From: VXYK01 sp965214565
GTDB lineage: Bacteria > Actinomycetota > Acidimicrobiia > Acidimicrobiales > Aldehydirespiratoraceae
NCBI GenBank assembly: GCA_965214565.1
Contig: OZ243951.1
Coordinates: 3,166,219 to 3,230,218, forward strand
Direction: 5' to 3'
DNA: 64,000 nt
Of this stretch, positions 36,273 to 46,985 are shown one piece after another. A model generated the notes under the pieces. That model was not told where the DNA came from and did no database searches. It worked only from the letters and a program-made list of their open reading frames with translations. Position 1 is the stretch's first letter, and each line of letters begins with the position of its first letter. The position numbers and the translations under genes were made by a program.

Positions 36273-37051
36273 CACGATCCTCGGTAGATCGGCTCGCGGC
36301 CCTCGGCGCGGGCGGTTCTGAACTCGGCGAAGTCCTCTGATTTGTTGAGGAAGGTTTGGTAGATCAGTTCGTCCTCCATCGAGGTGCGGACCGGAGGCCG
36401 TGACAGGTGGCTGATCACACGGCGGGCGAGTTTGACTGTCACCGCGGGCGACGCTGCGATCTTGTCGGCCATCTCTTCGGCGGTGCTGTCGAGTTCGTCG
36501 GGCGCCACGACCCGGCTCACGATGCCGTGGGCGAGCGCTTCTTGCGCGTCGAGCACCCGCCCTGTGAGGACCATGTCGCTCACCAGGCCGTGCCCGCACA
36601 TTTCATAGAGCACCCCCATCCCGCCCGTGTCGGGGATCACGCCGTAGTTGACCTCGGGCAGCATGAAACGCGCCCCCTCGGCGGCGATGCGGATGTCGCA
36701 CATCAAGGCCCGCTGGAAGGAGCCGCCAATGGACCAACCGCCGATCGCCACGATTATCGGCGCCTCCAGTTCCCAGATCTTCTGGATCCCCTTGTGTCCC
36801 CGGGTCATCAATTCGTGGTGGGTCATGTCGGTCACGTTGGTGCCGATGGCGGCGACGTCGCGGCCCGAGGACCAGTTCTTGCCCTCCCCGCGCCAGATCA
36901 CTGCCCGTACTGAGGGGGTGGCGATCAGCTCATCGAATATTGCGAACAGATGGGCGTCCATGTCGTCGTCGAACGCGTTGTGCTTTCCGGTGTTGTTGTT
37001 GGTGATGGTCGCCACCGGGCCATCGATTTCCAGGATCAGCTTCTCGGTCAC
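36272..37051 (-). CDS. enoyl-CoA hydratase/isomerase family protein
   Basis: 259 residues with the crotonase fold. The N-terminal KHNAFDDDMDAHL is the usual NAFDxxM segment. The oxyanion-hole regions are GKNWSSGRDVAAI and AIGGWSIGGSFQRALMCDIR, followed by FMLPEVNYGVIPDTGGMGVL. The first catalytic Glu position appears to be Gln (FQRAL) and the second Asp-rich (PDTGG), so hydratase, isomerase or another crotonase chemistry cannot be assigned. It is translationally coupled to the SDR downstream. Confidence 0.85.
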   Translation of the reverse strand: MTEKLILEIDGPVATITNNNTGKHNAFDDDMDAHLFAIFDELIATPSVRAVIWRGEGKNWSSGRDVAAIGTNVTDMTHHELMTRGHKGIQKIWELEAPIIVAIGGWSIGGSFQRALMCDIRIAAEGARFMLPEVNYGVIPDTGGMGVLYEMCGHGLVSDMVLTGRVLDAQEALAHGIVSRVVAPDELDSTAEEMADKIAASPAVTVKLARRVISHLSRPPVRTSMEDELIYQTFLNKSEDFAEFRTARAEGREPIYRGS

Positions 37052-37164
37052 GCCCTGATTCTGTCTGATTACCGGGCTCGGGGCACATTGGCCGCGCTTG
37101 TGGTTCCGCGGGGCGGTGCGACGGCCGATTGGATTAGCGCCGGTGGATTGGGGAAACTCCTCTG

Positions 37165-37977
37165 ATGAAGATCGATTCGCTCGGCAACTGTCCGTCCACG
37201 CTGCTGGCCGATCCGATGCGAGTCGATGCCGACTCTTTCAGGGGATACATCAACGCCACGGCGGAGGCAGGGTTCGACTCGGTGAGTCTGTGGGCCTTCC
37301 ATCTGATGTTTGCGGGCCCGCAGGCGGCCAGCGTGGTGATCGAGTCTGGGCTGTCGGTGAAAGCGGTCGAGGCTGCGATCAGTTGGACCGCAGGTCCGAC
37401 TGACGCGGCACGTGCGGAGGTCGCCGGACTAGTCGAGACGGGTTCGCAGTTCGGTGCCCGCATTGTCGGGGCTGCGTGCCTTGGACCGATCGACGATCAG
37501 AGCGCGGCGGCGGAGGGGCTGGCGATGCTGGCTGAGGTAGCGGCCTCTGCTGACATGGTGATCGCCTTGGAGTTCCTGCCTTGGACCGGCGTACCGAGTT
37601 TTTCTGCCGCTAACGATCTGGTGGTCGCCAGCGGCGCCGACAACGCCACCATTCTGCTCGACACTTGGCATTGGGTCCGTCAGCCGGGAGGCCCCGACCT
37701 CGATCTGCTCCGCTCGGTCCCCGGTGACCGGGTGGCCTACGTGCAGATGTGTGATCCGGGGCCGACGGAAGGCCGCGACCTGGAGGCCGAGGCGATGACA
37801 GACCGCCGGCTCCCCGGTGCGGGAACGGTGGACTATCCGTCGATCTGGTCGGCGCTCGAAGACATCGGCTCTGACCCATTCGTGGCTGCGGAAGTGTTCA
37901 ACCCGGGGATGGCGGAAAGGGGCCCGGTGCCGATGGCGGCCGCAGTTCACGACGCCTGCTGGCTGCAACTGCCCTAG
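37165..37977 (+). CDS. sugar phosphate isomerase/epimerase-like TIM-barrel protein
   Basis: 270 residues, AP-endonuclease-2/xylose-isomerase-like fold. Metal ligands are suggested by ALEFLPW (Glu), ILLDTWHWVRQPG (Asp, His), VAYVQMCDPGP and AAEVFNPGMAERG (Glu). Substrate cannot be named. It is followed 2 bp later by the GST-like gene, so the two form an operon. Confidence 0.75.
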   Translation: MKIDSLGNCPSTLLADPMRVDADSFRGYINATAEAGFDSVSLWAFHLMFAGPQAASVVIESGLSVKAVEAAISWTAGPTDAARAEVAGLVETGSQFGARIVGAACLGPIDDQSAAAEGLAMLAEVAASADMVIALEFLPWTGVPSFSAANDLVVASGADNATILLDTWHWVRQPGGPDLDLLRSVPGDRVAYVQMCDPGPTEGRDLEAEAMTDRRLPGAGTVDYPSIWSALEDIGSDPFVAAEVFNPGMAERGPVPMAAAVHDACWLQLP

Positions 37978-37979
37978 CC

Positions 37980-39038
37980 ATGTCCGATCATCGTCTGGTT
38001 CTCGCTGGCGGCTACGAGTCGCCCTACACGCGCAAGATGCGCGCCGTGCTGCGCTACCGGCACATCCCGTTCCGCTGGGTGTTGCGCGACTCCAAGTGGG
38101 ACGACCTTCCCGAGGTGCCGGTGCGGATCATCCCGGTGATCGTGTTCCCCGACGCAGACGGGCGCTGTGATGAGGGCCGGGGTGAGGCCATGGTCGACTC
38201 GTCGCCCCAGATCATGCGCCTCGAACGAGACTACGAGGGCCGCAGTGTCGTGCCCGGCGATCCTGCGCTGGCGTTCATCGATGCCCTGATCGAGGACTTC
38301 GCCGACGAGTGGCTCACCAAGGCCATGTACCACTACCGCTGGGCTTATGAACCCGACATAGACAAGGCAGGGAAGCTGCTGCCGCTGACACAGGATCTGC
38401 AAATGAGCGCTGAGCAGGCCGCAGCCTCCTACGAGTTCATCACCGCCCGCCAGATCGGCCGACGCGCCCTGGTCGGCTCGACCGACACCAACCAGCCCAT
38501 TATCGAGGACTCCTACAAGCGGGTGCTCGACATACTCCGGCGGGTATTCGACGAACGCGACTTCCTGCTGGGGGATCGGCCCGGGCGCGGCGACTTCTCG
38601 CTGTTCGGTCAGCTCACCCCGATGGTGAGGACGGATCCGACACCCACGGCCATCGCAGTGGATCGTGCGCCCAAGGTGATCGTCTGGGTCGACCGGGTCG
38701 ACGACCTGTCGTGGCTGTCGGTGCCCGAAAGCGGCCACGAAGGCTGGCTTCCGAGCGACATGCTGGGTCCCTGCGTTGATCTGTTGCAAGAGGCCGGACG
38801 GACCTATGCCCCGTTTATGCTCGCCAACGCCGCCGCGCTGAGCAGCGGCGCCGACGAGGTCGTGTGCGAGATCGACGGGCACGAGTATCGCCAGGGCCCC
38901 TTCAAGTATCAGGGAAAGTGCCTCGCCTGGATCCGCGACGGCTACAACGCACTTACAGACCCCGACCGCGCCCGCGTCGACGAGGTCCTCACCGGCACCG
39001 GCTGCGAAACCCTGTTCACGCCCGACCCAACTTGCTGA
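37980..39038 (+). CDS. glutathione S-transferase-fold protein
   Basis: 352 residues. The N-terminal thioredoxin-like domain (LAGGYESPYTRKMRAVLRYR, VRIIPVIVFPDADG, with the cis-Pro in IIPV) precedes a helical domain (about 95-290) containing FLLGDRPGRGDFSLFGQL, a standard GST-C segment. The last 80 residues (DEVVCEIDGHEYRQGPFKYQ) form an extra beta-rich tail. GST-like proteins of this size occur in actinomycetes that lack glutathione, so the thiol partner is unclear. Operon with the TIM-barrel gene. Confidence 0.75.
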   Translation: MSDHRLVLAGGYESPYTRKMRAVLRYRHIPFRWVLRDSKWDDLPEVPVRIIPVIVFPDADGRCDEGRGEAMVDSSPQIMRLERDYEGRSVVPGDPALAFIDALIEDFADEWLTKAMYHYRWAYEPDIDKAGKLLPLTQDLQMSAEQAAASYEFITARQIGRRALVGSTDTNQPIIEDSYKRVLDILRRVFDERDFLLGDRPGRGDFSLFGQLTPMVRTDPTPTAIAVDRAPKVIVWVDRVDDLSWLSVPESGHEGWLPSDMLGPCVDLLQEAGRTYAPFMLANAAALSSGADEVVCEIDGHEYRQGPFKYQGKCLAWIRDGYNALTDPDRARVDEVLTGTGCETLFTPDPTC

Positions 39039-39077
39039 CCGGCCCAGACTGAGCCGAGTCTTCGTCGACACGAGTGA

Positions 39078-40160
39078 TCAGACTGCTCGCACTGGCGCTG
39101 GGCCGCTGCTCTCGCGAACCACGAGCTCTGGGGTGATGTAGACATCGTCGGCGTACCGGGGGTCCTCTATCGCCGCAAGCAACTGGCGGATCAGGTGGCG
39201 CCCCAGGACCTGGGGTCGGTGTCGGAGAGTGGTGAGCGGCGGTGTCGTGTGGCTGGCCGCGTGAATGTCATCGAAGCCGACGACGCTCAGGTCCCCCGGC
39301 ACATCAATATTTCGCGATGACGCAGCCCGGAGCGCTCCGATTGCCAGCGAATCATTGAAGGTCACGAGAGCGGACGGCGGATCGGGATTGTCGAGCAACC
39401 GGTCCGTCGCCTCTGCGGCCACCTCCTCCCTGAAGCCACACACCACGATGTGGCTGGGCTGAGCCTCAAGCCCGTGGTCGGCAAGCGCCTTATGAAACGA
39501 CGCCTTTCGTTGCGTTGCAATGGCGTGCTCCAGCGGTTCGGCGAGACATCCTATTCGGCTGTGGCCCAGCGCAACCAGATGATCTACAGCCGGACGAAGA
39601 CAGCCGATCGGCTCCTGCACGGCTGGGTGGCCGCCCGTGTCCCCCACTCGCCCGAAAGTCACAAAAGGCACTTCATGTTCCAAGAGGAACTCAACACGGG
39701 GATCATCATGGACGGCGCGCAGCACGACGAACCCGTCTGCCCGTTTAGCTGCGAGGGCACGTTCGTAGGAGGCCGTCGGGTCGCCGTCAGCAAGCGGTGT
39801 GGTGAGTTGCAACTCGCAGCCGTTGTGGGCTGCTTCGTCCACCAGCGCGGTCAACAACTCGCCGAAGAACGGATCCGAGAAGCGCTGATTCTTGGTGACC
39901 AGCACGAGTCCGAGCGAGTTCGTTCGAGCTTCGGGCATCTTCAGGCGCCGAGCCTCGAGATTAGGGGTGTAGCCGATCCTGTTCGCGGCCTCGACAACCC
40001 GCTCCCGAGTGCGTGCGGACACGTCATCGTGTCCATTGAGTGCCCTGGATGTCTGGGTCACGGAGACACCCGTCTCCCGTGCGACATCGCGAAGTGTAGG
40101 ACGTCGCTTGGATCTCAAGGGATTGATCATCTTTCTTCTAGAATGTTCACTCATATTCAT
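39078..40160 (-). CDS. LacI-family transcriptional repressor
   Basis: About 350-360 residues. The N-terminal helix-turn-helix is RPTLRDVARETGVSVTQTSR, followed by the hinge RIGYTPNLEARRLK. The periplasmic-binding-like effector domain follows, ending in TTPPLTTLRHRPQVLGRHL and LVVRES. The start at 40160 (MNMSEHSRR) or 40130 (MINPLRSKR) are both possible. The gene is divergent from an ABC uptake operon, and a perfect LacI-type palindrome (40231-40246) lies between them. It likely represses the operon until the transported glycoside or its product binds. Confidence 0.92.
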   Translation of the reverse strand: MNMSEHSRRKMINPLRSKRRPTLRDVARETGVSVTQTSRALNGHDDVSARTRERVVEAANRIGYTPNLEARRLKMPEARTNSLGLVLVTKNQRFSDPFFGELLTALVDEAAHNGCELQLTTPLADGDPTASYERALAAKRADGFVVLRAVHDDPRVEFLLEHEVPFVTFGRVGDTGGHPAVQEPIGCLRPAVDHLVALGHSRIGCLAEPLEHAIATQRKASFHKALADHGLEAQPSHIVVCGFREEVAAEATDRLLDNPDPPSALVTFNDSLAIGALRAASSRNIDVPGDLSVVGFDDIHAASHTTPPLTTLRHRPQVLGRHLIRQLLAAIEDPRYADDVYITPELVVRESSGPAPVRAV

Positions 40161-40186
40161 CGCGAGGACTGTCTCCAACTCAATGT

Positions 40187-40215
40187 TTGACAACGAGCCA
40201 ACAGGATTGTACTGT
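40187..40215 (+). promoter_or_regulatory. predicted promoter of the ABC uptake operon
   Basis: TTGACA (40187-40192) and TACTGT (40210-40215) with a 17-bp spacer. The predicted start near 40222 lies just upstream of the palindromic operator, so a bound repressor would block initiation or early elongation. Confidence 0.55.
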
Positions 40216-40230
40216 GGCTTCCCAAGCAAT

Positions 40231-40246
40231 TCCGAAACGTTTCGGA
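40231..40246. promoter_or_regulatory. LacI-type palindromic operator
   Basis: TCCGAAACGTTTCGGA is a perfect 16-bp palindrome with the central CG pair typical of LacI/PurR/CcpA-type operators. It lies between the divergent lacI-like gene and the ABC operon, about 10-25 bp after the predicted operon transcript start and 53 bp before the first start codon. Confidence 0.75.
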
Positions 40247-40298
40247 TTTATCAAACCCAATTGAACCAACCGCCCTTGGGCAAGTAGGAGGGAAACCC

Positions 40299-41819
<1,521 letters not shown>

Positions 41820-41865
41820 GCCTCCGAAGCACTATCAGATCCCCTTCACCTGAAGAGGGAGCCCG

Positions 41866-43269
41866 ATGAATACCCCCGATACCGCCACGTCCGCCCCGAA
41901 AGCAAGGACGTGGCGGTATCGCGTGGTCCCCTATCTGTTGATCGCGCCCGCGATCGTCTACCTCGCGATGTTCTTCGCGTATCCGATGTATGAGGGTCTC
42001 GTTCTGGCCGTCTACGACGAGGACGCCCTGTTGCCGACCCGCGACGAGCCGAACCTCGACGGGCGGGAGGTCTCGAAGATCCCCCAGGGAACGGCGCTTG
42101 CAATTGTCGGTCGGAGCAGTCAGCAAGTTGTCGGCGACGAGAACCCCGATGCGCTCACCGACCCGTGGTATCTCGTGACCGCCGACGATGCCGCCGGGTC
42201 TCCCGTCACCGGCTGGGTGTCTGAGGCTCGGATCCGTGTTCGTGAACAGAACGCGGCCGGCGCGCCTGTCAGCGGAACGGTTCGCCCCAGGCTCGCCGCC
42301 ACGTCGGATCCTCTGACAGACGTCTACGAGGCACCCAACGACCGCAGCGAAGTGATCGGCAAACTCGAACAACGCGCTCCTGTGAAGATCACTGAAGTCG
42401 CACTGCTCGAGGTCTGGTTCCAGGTGATGCCGGCCGACGATCCTGATGCGGCAGCCGGTTGGGCGCCGTCGCGGTACCTGCAGGTGTTCGAGGACGGCGA
42501 GAACGGTCGCGTGCATCGGGGAACCGACGGCGAGTTCACCACAGCGTTCATCCGGCGCATGATCGATGACCGTTTCTTCGGCCCCGCTGTTCGGACCACG
42601 TTGTTGCTGATGGTTCTGATCATTCCTGCCCAGTTCGTTCTGGCGATGGTCATGGCTCTGGTGATCCACGCCAGAACCCGCTTGAGCACCGGCTTCCTAT
42701 ACGCCTTCTCTCTGCCCATCGGCATGAGCGATCTCGCCGCGGGGATCCTATTCTTTTCGATCTTCACCGGCAACGGGCTGCTCAACAGCATCCTCGACGG
42801 TCTGGGGATCATTGACGGGCCCTATTCGTTCTTGACCGCGGAGACGGTTCGCTGGATCATCTTTGCAATCGTGCTCGCGGAGCTGTGGCGGGCGACTTCG
42901 ATCGTCATGGTGATCCTGGTCGCGGGCCTCCAGGCCATCCCTGACGAGACACTGGAGGCAGCCGAACTGTTCGGAGCCAGCTATTTCCAGCGGGTCCGCC
43001 ACATCATGCTGCCACTGTTGCGTCCGAGCATCCAGGTGGCACTGATTCTGCGCACGATCCTTGCCTTCCAGGTGTTCGCGGTTGTGATCGCCCTGGGTGG
43101 GGGCGATGTCGTCACCGTCCTCGCCAACGAGTCCTACCGCCAGTACTTCGGGCTGCGCAACAATAATGTCGCCTCGGCGTATGCCGTGTTCATCCTCATG
43201 TTGTCTATCGCAAGCGCATTCTTCTACCTGAGAGCGGTTCGATCCGAGACGGAGGTCCGGCCGACATGA
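41866..43269 (+). CDS. sugar ABC transporter permease with SH3-like loop insertion (MalF-type)
   Basis: 467 residues. Helix 1 (YLLIAPAIVYLAMFFAYPMY) is followed by an outer loop of about 185 residues before helix 2 (TTLLLMVLIIPAQFVLAMVM). The loop contains two SH3-like units: about 55-120 (PQGTALAIVGRS ... WYLV ... TGWVSEARIRV) and about 145-205 (TDVYEAPNDRSEVIGKL ... VWFQVMPADD ... AGWAPSRYLQVF). The C-terminal part has the EAA loop (EAAELFGASYFQRVRHIMLP). Normal permeases of this family are about 290-310 residues, so the insertion is conspicuous. It overlaps the next permease by 4 bp (ATGA). Confidence 0.88.
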   Translation: MNTPDTATSAPKARTWRYRVVPYLLIAPAIVYLAMFFAYPMYEGLVLAVYDEDALLPTRDEPNLDGREVSKIPQGTALAIVGRSSQQVVGDENPDALTDPWYLVTADDAAGSPVTGWVSEARIRVREQNAAGAPVSGTVRPRLAATSDPLTDVYEAPNDRSEVIGKLEQRAPVKITEVALLEVWFQVMPADDPDAAAGWAPSRYLQVFEDGENGRVHRGTDGEFTTAFIRRMIDDRFFGPAVRTTLLLMVLIIPAQFVLAMVMALVIHARTRLSTGFLYAFSLPIGMSDLAAGILFFSIFTGNGLLNSILDGLGIIDGPYSFLTAETVRWIIFAIVLAELWRATSIVMVILVAGLQAIPDETLEAAELFGASYFQRVRHIMLPLLRPSIQVALILRTILAFQVFAVVIALGGGDVVTVLANESYRQYFGLRNNNVASAYAVFILMLSIASAFFYLRAVRSETEVRPT

Positions 43270-44195
43270 GTCTCAAGACGGGGCCCGAGGACTCTGCTGG
43301 AACCGACGCGGTTGCGGGGCTTCCAACCGTGCTGCCTCCGCTGGACTCTCCCGAAGTGCAGCAACTGCACCGGCGTATGCGGCGACGCCGAGGTCGCGGT
43401 CGTCTGACCGCATACGTCACGGGCACCATCTTGACCCTGTGGATTGCGGTGCCGATCTTCTTCGTGTTCTCGATGGCTTTCACGACTCAGGAGACGGTCC
43501 GCTCCTACCCCAAGAACTTCCTTCCGTTCATCCCCTTCTCAACCGACACGATGCGCTTCTTCCTGCAGTCGGATGGTGTTTTGGAGAGCTTGTGGAACAG
43601 CATGGTCGTGGCAGCGATAACCCTGATCCTGTCGACCTTGATCTCGATTCCGGCCGGATACGCGATCGCCCGCTATCTGTTCAGGGGCCGTGACCTGTTC
43701 CGGCTGGCCGTGCTGGCCGTCCGTGCCTTCCCGATCGTGGTGCTGTCGATCCCGCTCGCCGTTCTGTACCTGAGGATCGGTGTTTTCGACAGCCTCTACA
43801 GCTTGGCATTGATGCATACTGCGCTCGCTCTGCCGACCTCAATACTGGTCGTGTCCAGCGTGTTCGCCAGCGTCCCGTACGAACTCGAGGAGGCGGGCAA
43901 GGTCTTCGGGGCGACCCCGTTCCAGTCGTTCCGCTACATCGTGGTGCCTCTGGTGCTACCGGGGATCGCCGCTTCGGGCCTCTTCTCGTTCGTTTTGTCG
44001 TGGAACGAAGTCTTCGCCGCTGCCATCCTCACGATCAACAACCGGACGCTGCCTGCGTTGGTGTTGAACTCGTTGGCCAACTCGCCTGATGCGTTCCAGT
44101 TCGCCGGCGGGTTCTTCTTGATGGCCCCGTCGATCGTGTTCATGTTCTTCATCCGCCGCTACCTGTTCAACATGTGGGGGCAGGTCACCAAGTGA
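43266..44195 (+). CDS. sugar ABC transporter permease (MalG-type)
   Basis: 309 residues, six predicted helices after a charged N-terminal tail (RRMRRRRGRGRL). The EAA loop reads EEAGKVFGATPFQSFRYIVV, which docks onto the ATPase. FAGGFFLMAPSIVFMFFIRR is the usual terminal helix. It starts within the stop codon of the MalF-type gene (ATGA) and stops 12 bp before the ATPase start, so the operon is tightly packed. Confidence 0.9.
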   Translation: MSLKTGPEDSAGTDAVAGLPTVLPPLDSPEVQQLHRRMRRRRGRGRLTAYVTGTILTLWIAVPIFFVFSMAFTTQETVRSYPKNFLPFIPFSTDTMRFFLQSDGVLESLWNSMVVAAITLILSTLISIPAGYAIARYLFRGRDLFRLAVLAVRAFPIVVLSIPLAVLYLRIGVFDSLYSLALMHTALALPTSILVVSSVFASVPYELEEAGKVFGATPFQSFRYIVVPLVLPGIAASGLFSFVLSWNEVFAAAILTINNRTLPALVLNSLANSPDAFQFAGGFFLMAPSIVFMFFIRRYLFNMWGQVTK

Positions 44196-44207
44196 AAGCA
44201 GTACGCA

Positions 44208-45302
44208 ATGGCTGAGATCCGAATCGAGCAGGTCACCAAGGCGTTCGGTGACAAGGTTGCGATCGATGGCATCGACCTCACTATCGAAGACCGCGAGTTT
44301 CTGGTCCTGCTCGGACCGAGCGGTTGCGGGAAGACGACTCTGCTGCGGGCAATCGCGGGGCTGGGAATGGCCGACTCAGGGCGGATCGCCATCGGCGGAC
44401 GCGACGTCACGTATCTGCCTCCGGGACGGCGGCAGATCTCGATGGTTTTTCAGAGCTATGCGATCTTTCCCCACATGACGGTGCATCAGAACATCGGTTT
44501 CGGCCTGTTGATGAACAAAGTCGACAAGGCCGAGATCGACCGTCGAGTACGTAGTGCTGCGGAGTTGTTGCACATCGAGGACTTGCTCGACCGCAGACCC
44601 AGTGCAATGAGCGGCGGACAACGCCAGCGGGTCGCAGTGGCACGCGCTCTCGCGATGGAGGCCAAAGTGCTGCTGATGGACGAGCCGTTGAGCAACCTCG
44701 ATGCACTGCTCCGGTTGGAGATGCGGGCCGAGTTAAAACGGCTGCTGGCCGATGTCGAAGCAACAACCGTGTACGTCACCCACGACCAGATCGAAGCCTT
44801 GAGCATGGGTGACCGGGTTGCGGTCATGCTCGACGGAAAGATCCAGCAGTGCGACGCTCCCAATACCGTCTACGAGTCGCCCTCCAACAAATTCGTCGGC
44901 AGTTTCATCGGCAACCCGCCTATGAACTTCATGGATGGGGCGATTCGACGCGACCGCGACGCTGTGACAGTCGCTGTCGGCGAACACGAGTTCTCTCCCC
45001 CTGCAGCACTGCAGCCGCTGATCCGGGAACTGAGCAGCGACCGGGTCACGCTCGGCATCCGGGCCGAGAACATGGAGACACTCGCCGCGCCGTCATCTGG
45101 CACGGTCCCAGTGACGATTGAGGTCGTCGAGCCTCTGGGCGCGCAGAACCTGCTGACCGCGAAGATCGGAGGTCACCGGCTCAAGGTCTCGACCCATCCG
45201 AGCCTGGACGTGGCCGCGAAACAACAGGTTCACATACGCTTGCCCGCTGATCAGATCAGATGGATTGACCCCGCTACCGAAAGTGTGCTCTACAGCCGAT
45301 GA
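44208..45302 (+). CDS. sugar ABC transporter ATPase (MalK/UgpC-type)
   Basis: 364 residues. Walker A LGPSGCGKTTLLRAIAGL, signature MSGGQRQRVAVARALAME, Walker B VLLMDEPLSNLDALL, H-loop YVTHDQIEALSMGD. The C-terminal TOBE/OB regulatory domain (about 240-364) contains NPPMNFMDGAI and TLGIRAENM. It powers the two permeases. The glycoside hydrolase gene overlaps its stop by 4 bp (ATGA at 45299). Confidence 0.93.
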   Translation: MAEIRIEQVTKAFGDKVAIDGIDLTIEDREFLVLLGPSGCGKTTLLRAIAGLGMADSGRIAIGGRDVTYLPPGRRQISMVFQSYAIFPHMTVHQNIGFGLLMNKVDKAEIDRRVRSAAELLHIEDLLDRRPSAMSGGQRQRVAVARALAMEAKVLLMDEPLSNLDALLRLEMRAELKRLLADVEATTVYVTHDQIEALSMGDRVAVMLDGKIQQCDAPNTVYESPSNKFVGSFIGNPPMNFMDGAIRRDRDAVTVAVGEHEFSPPAALQPLIRELSSDRVTLGIRAENMETLAAPSSGTVPVTIEVVEPLGAQNLLTAKIGGHRLKVSTHPSLDVAAKQQVHIRLPADQIRWIDPATESVLYSR

Positions 45303-46600
45303 CAAGCAACCAGAACCTGTCCCGCCCAGACCGCACGACTGAGGCCTTCTCCATATATCGCAACAACGATCGAGACGGCTACACGGTGCCGTCTCAGCAC
45401 CTCTATCCGTTCCAGTGGAACTGGGATTCACTGTTCGCGGCTCTCGGCTGGGCGGAATTCGACGTGGCCCGGGCCTGGACCGAGATAGAGACGCTGTTCG
45501 AGGCTCAATGGCCTTCGGGAATGGTCCCCCACATCGTGTTCTGGTCTGAGTCCGAGAGCTACTTCCCAGGACCCGACTTCTGGCAGATCGAAGATTCCAC
45601 CCCTTCCACTTCAGGGATCTCGCAGCCACCGGTGGCGGCCACGATTGTGAGGACACTGGCAGAGACGCACGGACTGCCGCCGCGGTCGCTCTACGAGCGC
45701 ATTGAACGCTGGCACCAATGGTGGCACCGTGCCCGAGACCCCGAAGGCAACGGGGTGATCGCCATCACCCATCCCTGGGAATCGGGGCGCGACAACCTCC
45801 CTGACTGGGATCGTCCGCTTTCGCGTGTTACCCCGACGCTCATAGACGGTTACAAGCGACGTGACCTCGACCACGTCAACCCGGACATGCGGCCCCACAA
45901 CGACGACTATGAACGCTACCTGGCCCTGGTCGCCTACGGCGCATCCAAGGGGTGGGACGATGCCGCCATCGCACAGGAGAGCCCATTTTGGGTAGCCGAC
46001 CCGTGTCTGACAGCTGTGCTGCTGCGAGCCGAGCGCGACCTCGTCTGGCTCGGTGAGACCATGGGCACAGACACCACCGAGACTCACGAGCGAATCGATC
46101 GCCTCACCGACGGGTTCGAGCAGTTCTGGAATCCAACCGTGGGCGCCTACTGTTCGCTGGACCTGCGGACCGGGGTTCACGCCGACGCCGGAACCTCAGC
46201 GTCCTTCCTTGCCCCCTACGGCGGCATCACCGAACACAGCGACCGGTTGCTGGACGAACTCGAAGCATGGTCGAACGCATGCACCTACCTGGTACCTAGT
46301 TTCGATCCCCGCCACCCCAGTTTCGAGCCCCTGCGCTACTGGCGCGGACCTGTCTGGTGCATGGTCAACTACATGATCGCCACGGGTTTGGCTGAGTTCG
46401 GCGCGCTCGATTGGGCCGAGCGTCTCCGCTCCGACACGTCGAAGCTGATAACCCTCAGCGGCATGCCCGAGAGCTTCGATCCTCTGACCGGCGGCCCCGT
46501 CGGTGGAGAGCACTTCACCTGGACCGCCGCTCTCTGGCTCGCCTGGGCCCGCTGGCCGGAGAACGGTCACGGTACGGATGCCGTGCCTGCCGCACAGTGA
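45299..46600 (+). CDS. GH63-type glycoside hydrolase, probable mannosyl/glucosylglycerate hydrolase
   Basis: 433 residues of (alpha/alpha)6-barrel type, no signal peptide. NDRDGYTVPSQHLYPFQWNW and SGMVPHIVFW resemble the N-terminal region of bacterial mannosylglycerate hydrolases. ITHPWESGRDNLPDWDRPL carries the proposed acid (Asp) and GGEHFTWTAALWLAWAR the proposed base (Glu). LRYWRGPVWCMVNYMIATGL is a conserved core helix. It lies last in the uptake operon, so it would hydrolyse the imported osmolyte in the cytoplasm. Substrate identity is inferred; GH37/GH63 glucosidases are related. Confidence 0.75.
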   Translation: MTSNQNLSRPDRTTEAFSIYRNNDRDGYTVPSQHLYPFQWNWDSLFAALGWAEFDVARAWTEIETLFEAQWPSGMVPHIVFWSESESYFPGPDFWQIEDSTPSTSGISQPPVAATIVRTLAETHGLPPRSLYERIERWHQWWHRARDPEGNGVIAITHPWESGRDNLPDWDRPLSRVTPTLIDGYKRRDLDHVNPDMRPHNDDYERYLALVAYGASKGWDDAAIAQESPFWVADPCLTAVLLRAERDLVWLGETMGTDTTETHERIDRLTDGFEQFWNPTVGAYCSLDLRTGVHADAGTSASFLAPYGGITEHSDRLLDELEAWSNACTYLVPSFDPRHPSFEPLRYWRGPVWCMVNYMIATGLAEFGALDWAERLRSDTSKLITLSGMPESFDPLTGGPVGGEHFTWTAALWLAWARWPENGHGTDAVPAAQ

Positions 46601-46706
46601 CTTCCGGCATCCTCAAGCGCGGAGCGTGCCCGGCTCGGGGTCTGGGCGCCGAGCAACCGCTTGCACAGTGTGTATGCAGTTATGCATCAATGTGTACGAT
46701 AAAGGT

Positions 46707-46985
46707 ATGCACAAACAGCGGGTCACGGTCACCGTGGACGAGGAGTTGCTTGAGGCGGCCAACCGCGCGGTGAGCGAGGGACTCGCCCGATCGGTCAGCG
46801 AGTGGGTGAGCGAGGCGATGGCCCAACGGCGCGACAGAGACGCTCGGCTCGCGGTGATGCGGCGACTCCTTGAGGAATACGAAGCGGAGCACGGTTTCAT
46901 CAGCGACGAGGAGATCGCCGAGCAGGCCCAGCAGGATCGCGACGCGGCCGGGTCGTATCGAGCCGAATTTCGGCAGACGGGATGA
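46707..46985 (+). CDS. ribbon-helix-helix antitoxin (VapB-like)
   Basis: 92 residues starting MHKQRVTVTVDEELLEAANR, an RHH DNA-binding strand-helix. LARSVSEWVSEAMAQRR completes the helix pair; the acidic tail (EYEAEHGFISDEEIAEQAQQ) should wrap the toxin. An AT-richer stretch with repeated TATGCA (46674-46700) just upstream is a likely promoter and autoregulatory site. It overlaps the PIN toxin by 4 bp. Longer upstream frames are shadows. Confidence 0.85.
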   Translation: MHKQRVTVTVDEELLEAANRAVSEGLARSVSEWVSEAMAQRRDRDARLAVMRRLLEEYEAEHGFISDEEIAEQAQQDRDAAGSYRAEFRQTG

